The notes below the pieces were generated by a model. The model was given only the letters and a program-made list of their open reading frames with translations. It did no database searches and was not told the DNA's origin. A stretch of 13,288 bases of DNA from CAYSPU01 sp964432995 (GTDB taxonomy: Bacteria; Verrucomicrobiota; Verrucomicrobiia; Limisphaerales; JAHDYP01). Shown one piece after another: positions 1 to 6,200 of this stretch. The position numbers were made by a program, and so were the translations under genes. How positions within the stretch are numbered: position 1 is the first letter of the stretch; every line of letters begins with the position of its first letter. The stretch lies in the NCBI GenBank assembly GCA_964432995.1, contig CAYSPU010000165.1, positions 1 through 13,288 of the forward strand. The letters run 5' to 3'.

Positions 1-180
1 GCCCCGGGACAGCCCCCGCAAGCTGAGGGCGAAGTAGGTGTTGATGAACGTGGAGCTGACGTAGACCTGGACGATCGACTGGATCACAAACAGCGCCGCG
101 ATCGTTCCCATCAGGAGGTACGTCCACGGAATCCCGGATCGGAAGCGCACGGGGCGCATATAGGAGCGGTCATCCAACAT
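1..180 (-). CDS. Rhomboid family intramembrane serine protease, N-terminal fragment (partial)
   Basis: The minus strand is open from an ATG at 180 to the window edge (60 codons, no stop). The product begins MLDDRSYMRPVRF and continues with a hydrophobic helix at about residues 20-41 (WTYLLMGTIAALFVIQSIVQ). It then reads NTYFALSLRGLSRG, which resembles the stretch before the conserved W-QLLTYQFLH segment of many bacterial rhomboids, where the first membrane helix leads to a 'YFALS..GL..G' motif. Rhomboids cleave membrane helices within the bilayer with a Ser-His dyad. The catalytic GxSG and His lie beyond the window, so activity cannot be judged. No clear ribosome binding site precedes the ATG; a downstream ATG (M8) is an alternative start. 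The gene is divergent from the lipoprotein gene. Assignment rests on this short N-terminal pattern only. Confidence 0.6.
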   Translation of the reverse strand, partial: MLDDRSYMRPVRFRSGIPWTYLLMGTIAALFVIQSIVQVYVSSTFINTYFALSLRGLSRG

Positions 181-209
181 CGCGCCCGAAACCTAGACCG
201 CCGCCGCCT

Positions 210-229
210 GCCCCGCAACGGGCTTTTTT
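210..229 (+). terminator. Small GC hairpin followed by T6 (weak terminator candidate)
   Basis: GCCCCG (210-215) can pair with CGGGC (219-223) with one bulged C and a CAA loop, directly followed by six T (224-229). It has the form of a small Rho-independent terminator for plus-strand transcripts. However, it lies in the divergent spacer with no plus-strand gene before it in this window, so it could only stop antisense read-through of the rhomboid gene, or be chance. Confidence 0.15.
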
Positions 230-248
230 CCCGAAGCCGTTTTCTGTG

Positions 249-276
249 TTCACAATGGCGACGGTTTTGCTACAAG
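249..276 (+). promoter_or_regulatory. Candidate sigma-70-type promoter of the lipoprotein gene
   Basis: TTCACA at 249-254 matches five of six bases of the -35 consensus. After 16 bases comes TACAAG at 271-276, preceded by TG at 268-269 as in an extended -10 element. Transcription would begin near 283, leaving about 45 bases of leader before the ATG at 329. It is the best match in the divergent spacer, but was found by eye only. Confidence 0.35.
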
Positions 277-319
277 TGACGGCAAGCGGTACCAACGGAC
301 GCAAACAGTCGAGACTTGC

Positions 320-324
320 AGGAG
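320..324 (+). promoter_or_regulatory. Shine-Dalgarno AGGAG of the lipoprotein gene
   Basis: AGGAG lies four bases before the ATG at 329 and fixes that start. It is notable because most other genes in this window have no recognisable Shine-Dalgarno. Confidence 0.7.
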
Positions 325-328
325 CCAT

Positions 329-868
329 ATGAAACGGAACTTGTTGCTGACCGTCGCGGCGGTAGCCATGCTGGCCGGCTGCGCCAACCCTCCTTCGGAC
401 ACGAGCAATTACACCCACCGGGAGGCCATCTCCGGGCCGGACATGGACATGACGCTCGACAACCTCCTCGAGAGCAGTGAGGACCGAAGCTACCAGATCT
501 CCCTGAATGCCGTCCGCGTGCGCAAGGGGCCCTGGGATGCCGACTACTACCTCGAAGTCCGTTACGAGGGCGCCAGCGACGCCGGCTTCATCGAGATCGG
601 CCCGGGCGAGACCCTGGTCCTTACCGTGGACGGTCAGACGATGCGCTTCCGCGGCCCCGGCAGCTTCGAGAACCGCGACCGCACGGGTCGGGGTACTTTC
701 GTCGAAAACGCCGTCTACGACGTCAAGGCGGACGATCTCCGGCGCATCGCCAAGGCCAGAGACGTGAAGGTGCAGATCAATGGCTCCGCCCGGCGGCTCT
801 ACCGCGAGTTCAAGCCGGAGAACACCCAGAAATTCCGCAGCTTCGTTCTCACCTATATGGGGTATTGA
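329..868 (+). CDS. Secreted lipoprotein of unknown function
   Basis: The product is 179 residues. It opens with a classical lipoprotein signal: MKR, a hydrophobic stretch (residues 4-14) and lipobox LAGC (15-18) with Cys18 as the expected lipidation site. The +2 residue is Ala, not Asp, which fits sorting to the outer membrane by the usual Lol rule. The mature part (about 160 residues) is polar and mixed alpha/beta. It includes IEIGPGETLVLTVDGQ (88-103), a glycine- and arginine-rich FRGPGSFENRDRTGRG segment (107-122), and an amphipathic helix DDLRRIAKARDVKVQING (135-152) that looks like a small ligand- or protein-binding fold. I recognise no named family. The start is supported by AGGAG four bases upstream. 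The gene stands alone, divergent from the rhomboid gene and convergent with the TMEM14-like gene 39 bases downstream. The coding call is firm; the function is unknown. Confidence 0.85.
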   Translation: MKRNLLLTVAAVAMLAGCANPPSDTSNYTHREAISGPDMDMTLDNLLESSEDRSYQISLNAVRVRKGPWDADYYLEVRYEGASDAGFIEIGPGETLVLTVDGQTMRFRGPGSFENRDRTGRGTFVENAVYDVKADDLRRIAKARDVKVQINGSARRLYREFKPENTQKFRSFVLTYMGY

Positions 869-907
869 GGGCGATGCCTCGGGGCGAAGAGGGTGCTGGT
901 CTCCAGG

Positions 908-1192
908 CTAGAGGTGCCTCACGAGGAGCGTGATCGCCGTGGCGGCCAGCATGAAGCCGCTCGGCATGAACCGCCGGGTCTTCGATAGCCGCAGCGCAAA
1001 GACCACCAGCAGCGCCGCCAGCAGCAGGTCCGCCACGTACGCCTTGAACACCACGTCCACGGCACACAGGACCAGCGCCGCCGCGAAACCTGCCGACGTA
1101 AGCAGCGACACCCTGCTCTTGGCCTTGAAGTAGCCCATCAGCCCTCCCGCCAACAGCAGCAGGATGTAAACCCAGAGCAGCAGTTTCGTCAT
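908..1192 (-). CDS. TMEM14-family small integral membrane protein
   Basis: The chosen ATG at 1192 gives 94 residues beginning MTKLLLWVYILLLLAGG. Four hydrophobic segments are visible (about 3-20, 29-46, 51-68, 75-92). The signature GGLMGYFKAKSRVSLLTSAG (16-35) matches the G-x-x-G-Y-x-K-x-x-S-x-x-S-L core of the TMEM14/UPF0136 family. RRFMPSGFM (73-81) before the last helix is also typical. Eukaryotic members sit in mitochondrial or ER membranes and have been linked to heme or lipid transport; bacterial members are uncharacterised, so no substrate is claimed. The open frame extends upstream to 1243, but the extra 17 residues (MLCCGAVRPSSSQLQRI) do not resemble the family and were excluded. No strong ribosome binding site is seen. 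The gene converges on the lipoprotein gene. Confidence 0.8.
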   Translation of the reverse strand: MTKLLLWVYILLLLAGGLMGYFKAKSRVSLLTSAGFAAALVLCAVDVVFKAYVADLLLAALLVVFALRLSKTRRFMPSGFMLAATAITLLVRHL

Positions 1193-1347
1193 GATCCGTT
1201 GCAGTTGAGATGAACTCGGGCGGACCGCTCCACAGCAGAGCACCCAGCCCGCAGCCGATCGTTCGAACGGACGGGAATCAAGCAGAACTCCTGCAGTCCC
1301 GCAACGTCGTTCAACAAACGACCACGCAACGAGAACGCCTCAGCCAT
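1189..1347 (-). CDS. Possible 52-residue ORF overlapping the TMEM14-like start by ATGA
   Basis: Reading on the minus strand, an ATG at 1347 opens a frame of 52 codons (product begins MAEAFSLRGRLLNDVAGLQE). Its TGA (1191-1189) overlaps the ATG of the TMEM14-like gene in the arrangement ATGA, as seen in translationally coupled pairs. An AGGG lies shortly before the ATG. I recognise no family, the composition is not distinctive, and the frame may be chance in GC-rich DNA. Listed at low confidence because of the overlap geometry. Confidence 0.2.
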   Translation of the reverse strand: MAEAFSLRGRLLNDVAGLQEFCLIPVRSNDRLRAGCSAVERSARVHLNCNGS

Positions 1348-1387
1348 GGATCCCTTTCTCCATGCGGGGACACCACTTCGCGTACAA

Positions 1388-1493
1388 GGTAGGGTGCCCT
1401 CTCCGAGGGCGCCTGAAGAGCATCCACGCTGGCACGTTCTTCCGGCGTGCCCGGAGGCCCGCTCGCGAGTCCTCCTCGGAGTCGCGCCCTACC
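1388..1493. repeat. About 106-bp imperfect palindrome bounded by GGTAGGG/CCCTACC
   Basis: The left end (1388-1408) begins GGTAGGG and the right end (1474-1493) is its near-perfect reverse complement, ending CCCTACC. With one gap the arms pair over about 20 bases, and both contain CTCCGAGG. Inside is a second hairpin, GGCACG and CGTGCC separated by a nine-base loop, near 1431-1451. The arrangement (GTAG-type ends pointing inward around hairpins) resembles paired REP sequences or a small MITE-like element. No coding potential and no transposase are seen nearby. Confidence 0.55.
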
Positions 1494-1498
1494 AGTTT

Positions 1499-1549
1499 CC
1501 AGGGTAACCGAGGGTATGGCAATCCCCCCGGCGTGGGGGTGGTCCCTGG
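1499..1549. repeat. Nested hairpin, 51 bases
   Basis: CCAGGG-TA-ACC (1499-1509) pairs with GGTCCCTGG (1541-1549) to give a nine-pair stem with a TA bulge. Within the loop, CCCCC (1525-1529) pairs with GGGGG (1535-1539) around GGCGT. It could be part of the same repeat family as the neighbouring palindrome or a structured RNA; the sequence alone does not decide. Confidence 0.35.
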
Positions 1550-1599
1550 CCACGGAGCCAAGCCCTTTGCACATTCCGTACCGCTGGGGCGTGATGTTT

Positions 1600-1628
1600 G
1601 TAGGTCGGAGCGCCGCGTTGCACGCGGC
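1600..1628 (+). repeat. REP-like unit: GTAG followed by a perfect 7-bp hairpin
   Basis: GTAG at 1600-1603 is followed after eight bases by GCCGCGT (1612-1618), loop TGC, ACGCGGC (1622-1628). A conserved GTAG just 5' of a hairpin is the hallmark of RAYT-associated REP sequences in other bacteria. Whether this unit recurs in the genome is not known. Confidence 0.35.
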
Positions 1629-1772
1629 CCGGATGCGTGCATCTTCGGCCCCGAGCGTGCGGGAGACTCCGGCAGCCGGGCCCGCCTCCGTCCCCAGCGT
1701 GTGGTTCCGGCTGGCCTGTCGTTGCTGCTGTGAACCCCGTGCATCCCGAAGCTGACCGTGAGTTTCGACCTG

Positions 1773-1832
1773 GGTGGGCGGGCAACACCGTTGCCCGCGT
1801 GGGCCGCGGCCAGACGGTGCTGGCCGCCCACC
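1773..1832. repeat. Three-way foldback element with two perfect hairpins
   Basis: GGTGGG (1773-1778) pairs with CCCACC (1827-1832), closing a junction that holds two hairpins. The first is CGGGCAAC/GTTGCCCG around ACC (1779-1797; it can extend one pair outward in competition with the outer stem). The second is GCGGCCAG/CTGGCCGC around ACGGTG (1806-1827, outermost pair competing likewise). The cloverleaf-like plan is the same as in the element at 11689-11739. No tRNA features are present. Confidence 0.5.
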
Positions 1833-1900
1833 ACCGGCAACTCGCGACTGCACCGCTGTGAACCCCATTTCATCGCACCATTTCATCGCACTTGCCTTGC

Positions 1901-2508
1901 ATGGGTGATCCTGGCCCAAGCGGAATCCGCTTGCATGGAGCCTGCCATTGGCTCGTCGTTGTTTTTGTGTCGAGTCTGACGACGTGCTGTGAACCGGCTC
2001 GAGCCGGGCTGGCCGATCTGATCCCGCAACCAGCCCTGGTGCGCGCCGGACAGGAGACCTTCGAGATGACGGCCTCCACGTCGGTCAGCGCCGGACCCGG
2101 CGCGGAACAGGAGGCCGGGAAATCGAAATCCCCGGGCACTTCCGCGCCGCCATCGCCGCCTATCTGGAGTTGTCCTGTCGCGGCCGCCCGGTCGAGGTGG
2201 GGACAAGAAGGGGCGTGGAACCGGACATCCTGTGCCCCGGCAGCGACACCGCGGTTGCGTTCGCCAAGGACGTTCTGGAGGAGGTCTGTCATCTGTTCCC
2301 GAGCCGCTTCGTTCACATTCTCGGCGCGCAGGGCAACATCTGGACCGAGTACGTCCACATCCCGGCGGAGGTCGAGCATTTCACCTTTCCGCGGGCGGTG
2401 GCTCTGGCCGAGGTCGTCTGGCCACCGGCGGGTCAGCGCGACTACGCGTCGTTCCGGCTTCGGCTGAAGTCCCACCTGGGGCGGCTGGATCAGATCGGCG
2501 TCAACTAG
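1901..2508 (+). pseudogene. Decayed beta-N-acetylhexosaminidase (GH20) with two internal deletions
   Basis: Three collinear pieces of a secreted GH20 enzyme are readable. From 1901 (or a TTG at 1931) one frame gives a signal-peptide-like stretch (CHWLVVVFVSSLTTCCEPARAG) then LIPQPALVRAGQETFEMTAS, like the start of the GH20b N-terminal domain. At about 2095-2121 the match jumps and the frame changes. The second piece (EIEIPGHFRAAIAAYLELSC ... CPGSDTAVAFAKDVLEEV ... LFPSRFVHI) is the TIM-barrel part leading to the catalytic H-I-GGDE motif. At 2314-2322 it runs in frame straight into LGAQGNIWTEYVH...FPRAVALAEVVW, the C-terminal barrel part, ending RLDQIGVN before TAG at 2506-2508. The catalytic Asp-Glu pair and most of the barrel are missing, so no hydrolase activity is expected. 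The pieces are well conserved, suggesting fairly recent loss, or an assembly error. Confidence 0.75.
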
Positions 2509-2549
2509 TGGAAGCCGGTGGAGAGGGAGTAGGACGGGGCCGGGAGGCC

Positions 2550-2605
2550 GGCAAGTCGGCAAGTCGGCAAGTCGGCACGTCGGCACGTCGGCACGTCGGC
2601 ACGGC
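2550..2605. repeat. 8-bp tandem repeat, six full units and one variant
   Basis: Three units of GGCAAGTC (2550-2573) are followed by three of GGCACGTC (2574-2597) and a degenerate GGCACGGC (2598-2605). The one-base difference splits the array into two homogeneous blocks, as expected for slipped-strand expansion. The unit is not a multiple of three and the array is not inside a gene. Confidence 0.85.
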
Positions 2606-2675
2606 GGTGGGACGGAAGGAGGATGTACGGGGGTATGCGCCTGGCCGAAGCAGCCGTCCGAAGCGGTTTGGCGTC

Positions 2676-2707
2676 GCGGAGTGCGCCGCCGCTGCGGCGC
2701 TTTCCGC
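2676..2707. repeat. Strong hairpin, 12 paired bases
   Basis: GCGGA (2676-2680) pairs with TCCGC (2703-2707); after a 2x2 internal loop GCGCCGC (2683-2689) pairs perfectly with GCGGCGC (2694-2700) around CGCT. The 'GGAGTGCG...' context looks like an interspersed repeat unit rather than a terminator, since no T-run follows a closing stem of a gene. Confidence 0.45.
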
Positions 2708-2756
2708 CGATTGTGCTCAACGCTTCCGCACTGCGGCGGCCCTGCAACACCGGACC

Positions 2757-2775
2757 GCCCGCCGTCCCGGCGGGC
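2757..2775. repeat. Perfect 8-bp hairpin
   Basis: GCCCGCCG (2757-2764) and CGGCGGGC (2768-2775) flank a TCC loop. There is no T-run on either side and no gene end next to it, so a terminator role is not indicated. Confidence 0.4.
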
Positions 2776-3003
2776 AGCAGCAGCAAATGCCAAACGCGCT
2801 CTCGGACCGCCGGTTGCCTCTCGCCACACGCTGCTGTTGTGACCGAGGGAACGGTCGCGGATCCGATCTGGCTGCACCAGCACGGGATGTGGGAGTGCCT
2901 GAGCGAGTGTGAAGGAGACTCGAATCCGAGCTGCTCGGGGCACGCGAATACCCTTCTGACCCTCGCGCGTTTTGCGTGGTTGGCAGTTTTCAGCTTCGGT
3001 CTT

Positions 3004-3130
3004 GGTCTTGACGCGAATTTCGCGGATTCCCGCGAATTCGCTTTGATCCAATTCGTGTGAATTCGCGCAGTTCGCGTCTCCGCTTCCTGGCTTGCCGAAT
3101 CCGGTTCTGTGCCTTCGGCGCTTCTTCGCG
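3004..3130. repeat. Dispersed repeat, copy A (ATTCGCG ladder + TTCTGTGCCTTC end)
   Basis: This stretch begins GGTCTTGACGCG and continues as a series of TTCGCG/ATTCG motifs spaced about 10 bases apart. It ends with TTCTGTGCCTTC-GGCGCTTC (3105-3124). Copy B at 6741-6885 has the same beginning, ladder and end in the same orientation. The ladder contains short palindromes such as GCGAATTCGC. It is non-coding; minus-strand frames through it give the fragment GIREIRVKT in both copies, which shows the shared sequence. Confidence 0.75.
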
Positions 3131-3257
3131 ACTGTCCCTCGTGGTGAAGTTCCTTGGTGTCGTTCCCATACGGATGCTCGCCCGCGCCGTTGGGTATCCG
3201 AATATCTTGTCCCCTTTTCATCCTTGGGCGGGGATAGTACGGTAAAGGGCATCGCCA

Positions 3258-6200
3258 ATGATGGACGACTGGCACCTGTTGCAGCAATACACCCGGCGGC
3301 AGTCGGAGGCGGCGTTTCGTATGCTCGTGGAACGGTACGTCAACCTGGTGCACTCGTGTGCGCTCCGCCAGGTTCACGACGCGCCGCTTGCCGAGGAAGT
3401 GTCGCAAGCGGTGTTCCTGTTGCTGGCGCGCAAGGCCGGCGGGTTCCGGCGCGGCGTTGTCCTCCCCGGCTGGCTCGTTTGCACGACGCGCTTCGTCGCC
3501 GCGCGCGCCATCCGGGCGCAGCAGCGACGTCAACGACGCGAACAGGAGGCAGTCCGGATGCAACAACTGTCGACCCCCGATCAGGTCTGGGCGCGGCTTG
3601 CACCAGTGCTGGACGAAGGATTGGCACGGCTTGGCAGCAAGGAACGGGATGCCATCGTCCTGCGCTACCTGCAGGACAAGAACCTGCGCGAGATCGGCGC
3701 CGCGCTGGGCATTACGGAGGAGGCCGCCAAGAAGCGCGTGTGCCGGGCGGTCGAGAAGCTGCGTGCCTTCTTTGGGCGTCGGGGCTTCTCTGTGCCGGCT
3801 CTGATCTTGACGGGCGTGTTGGCGCAGCACGGTGTGGAGGCGGCACCGGCGGGACTGGGGGCCACGATCGCTTCGCGGGTGTTGGCGCAAGGGGCGGCCG
3901 CGGCTCCAGCTCTGCCGGAGTTGGTCAGGGAAACCATCGAGGCGTGGCGGTGGGCCAAGGCGAAAGCCGCGGTCAGCTTGGGCGTCACCCCAGTGTTGCT
4001 CGCGATTCTTGTGGGCTTGGCACTGCCCAAAGAGCCGCCGGCGGCCTCAGGAAGGACCGGGGCGGCGGACACAGCCCTGGCGTCGGCCGCAAGCCAGGCT
4101 GCCAGGAACACATCCGGATCGCCTGAATCCGGGCCGCCTGCTTCAGCCGACACCCTGCGTCTGGCCTTCCGGGCGATTGATGCCGTCACTGGTGCCGGCG
4201 TTGGCGGGGTCAGCCTGCACGCTCGATTCTGGCATGGAGCGCAAGTGGATCGCCGCGACGATCTGCGGACGGACGCCGAAGGCAACTGCGCTGTGCGCCT
4301 GCCCGACCTCGACTTGGGGCGGATGGACGTGGGCGCCCTCATGGATGGCTATGTGCAGAAGTGCGTCACCTGGATGCCAGTCGACGGAGACCCGATCCCA
4401 AGCGAGTACGTGATGACGCTCGAGCGTGGCGTCGGCATCGGTGGACGGGTGCTCGACGAGCTCGGAAACCCAGTCCCCCAGGCGGAGATCTGCGTGCAGT
4501 TTGCGGAAGCTGGCGTCGTCAATCCGCGGGAGCCGCCACGGGAACAACTCGGTTTCGTCGATGATCTGGTGGTGACCAAGACGGACGAGATGGGGCGATG
4601 GCTCTGCACCGTGCTGCCTCCGGACTACCCTCGTTTCTGGCTCCAGGTAAAGCACCCGTCCTTCACGGCGGTCCGTTGCACGACGGATCAGGACGACCGG
4701 GACTATGCTGGGAGTGTCGAGCGTCTCCGGATGAGCGAACTCCGGGCGGGAAACGCCCTGGTGGTCCTCCGGCGCGGCTTCCAACTCTCAGGTGCTGTCG
4801 TGGACGACAATCAGCAGCCTGTGGCCGGAGCAACGATCGAGATTGGCCAGATGTCCGGCGCGCCAGTGCCGACGGCCCGTACCAGAGCCGACGGTTCCTT
4901 CATCATCTCCAACGTACCTCCCGGCGAAGTGGAGATCACGGCGACCGCCGAAGGACTTGCCCCTGCGCACCTCGCTATCGGCTTTGGAGCCGACACAGCG
5001 CCGCTCCGAATCCAGTTGAACCGGGGCCTGCCTCTCCGGCTGCGGGTCGTCGACGAGAACGGCGCCGGGTTGGCGGGGGCGCTGGTCGCCGATGAGACTG
5101 CCGAAAGCGGAAATGCGCCAACAGGCGGTTGGAAGGCGTCGACAGACAACGACGGGCGCGTCCGATGGGATGCCGCGCCCCGACGCCCACTGAGGATCTA
5201 TGCGGGGAAGACCGGCTACTTCAACTCGCGTCGCAACACCGTCACCCCGGACGGGGAAGAGCACACCCTCACGCTCCGCAAGGCGTTTGCCGTGAGCGGA
5301 TGGGTGACCGACGCGGAAACCAGACTGACCATTCCGAGTTTCAAGGCGATTCCCGGATTCGGCATCTCGAAATGGTCCCGCCAACGAACTGCGCCAGGCA
5401 CGAACGGAGAATACCATCTCACGTTTGATGAACTCAGCCCGAACTTCCTGGTCCGGATTGAAGCCGAAGGCTATGAGACTGCCGTCTCCAAGCCCCTGGT
5501 CCCGAACGGCGACGGCGTCGTCTGCAACTTCGAACTGGCGCGCGCCGACGAGCGATTGGCCGTCTCCGGTGTCGTGCGGTTGCCCGACGGCGCGCCCGCC
5601 GTCGGCGCGGAGGTGGCCCTCTGCACGCTGGAGAACAGCATCGTTCTCGGCGACGGGCGGTTTCTCAACCGCGACCAGGACATCGTGACGGACACCGATG
5701 CCGGAGGACGTTTCAGGTTTCCGCTCGTTCACGCCGCGCATACTGTCGTTGCCGTGCACGCGGTCGGTTTCGGCCGGACCCGACTCCAGGAGCGGGGGCA
5801 AGAGGTGCAACTGGCGCTGCAACCCTGGGGTCGCATCGAGGGCGTCGTTCGGACGCGGGACGGTCATTGGGCCGGTCGCGAGGTGCAGATGTGGGACTAC
5901 TCGATGAATCAGTACGCCGGCGCGGTCATTCCCGACAGCACGAGTGCCTTCTCTGTCCGCACCGATGACCAGGGCCGTTTTGGCTTCGGTCGCGTCCCCC
6001 CCGGTGACTTCGACCTGTACCTTTGGCCCGCGTCAGGTGGCATTGGCACCTACAAGACGCCAGTGCGAATCGCCCCCGGCGAAACTGCCCGCGTCCAAAT
6101 CGGCGGTCAGCAACGGACCCTCACTGGGAGGCTCGCCTTGCCCCGATCCGACGGGTCGATCGGTCAGACACGACCGGCATTGGCGGTCAGCCTCCGCACG

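Larger units (their letters stand above)
1193..1900. other. Gene-poor region rich in foldback elements
   Basis: Apart from the doubtful 52-codon frame at its left end, this stretch has no convincing gene. Open frames on both strands here are of odd composition (many Arg, Pro, Gly, Ala), resemble nothing I know and run through palindromic DNA. It contains at least four foldback structures, listed separately: 1388-1493, 1499-1549, 1600-1628 and 1773-1832. A 13-base direct tandem repeat (ATTTCATCGCACC, 1867-1891) sits just before the GH20 remnant. Confidence 0.6.
2509..3257. other. Intergenic region with tandem repeat, hairpins and dispersed repeat
   Basis: No gene is supported in these 749 bases. 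Long open frames on the minus strand cross the tandem repeat and the dispersed repeat and have low-complexity products (for example ADVPTCRRADVPTCR). The region holds the 8-bp tandem repeat (2550-2605), two strong hairpins (2676-2707 and 2757-2775) and a copy of the dispersed ATTCGCG/TTCTGTGCC repeat (3004-3130). The promoter of the sigma factor gene should lie at its right end, but I find no convincing -35/-10 pair. Confidence 0.6.

Noticed and set aside
1773..1832. tRNA-like cloverleaf
   Set aside because: There is no acceptor stem with CCA context, no T-loop GTTCGA motif and no anticodon arm of the right size; only two hairpins in a closing stem.
1311..1919. 202-codon and 177-codon minus-strand open frames
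   Set aside because: They pass through three palindromic elements, and their composition (Arg, Gly, Pro, Ala) is unlike the real genes in the window. No domain is visible.
2550..2605. CRISPR-like array
   Set aside because: Units are 8 bp with no spacers between them; it is a simple tandem repeat.
1870..3258. 462-codon minus-strand open frame
   Set aside because: It runs antisense through the GH20 remnant, the 8-bp tandem repeat and dispersed repeat copy A. The product is low-complexity Arg/Pro/Ala-rich with no recognisable domain, so it is a stop-poor frame in GC-rich DNA.
2505..3890. 461-codon minus-strand open frame
   Set aside because: It overlaps the sigma factor's conserved N-terminal domain in antisense and is built largely from repeat translations.
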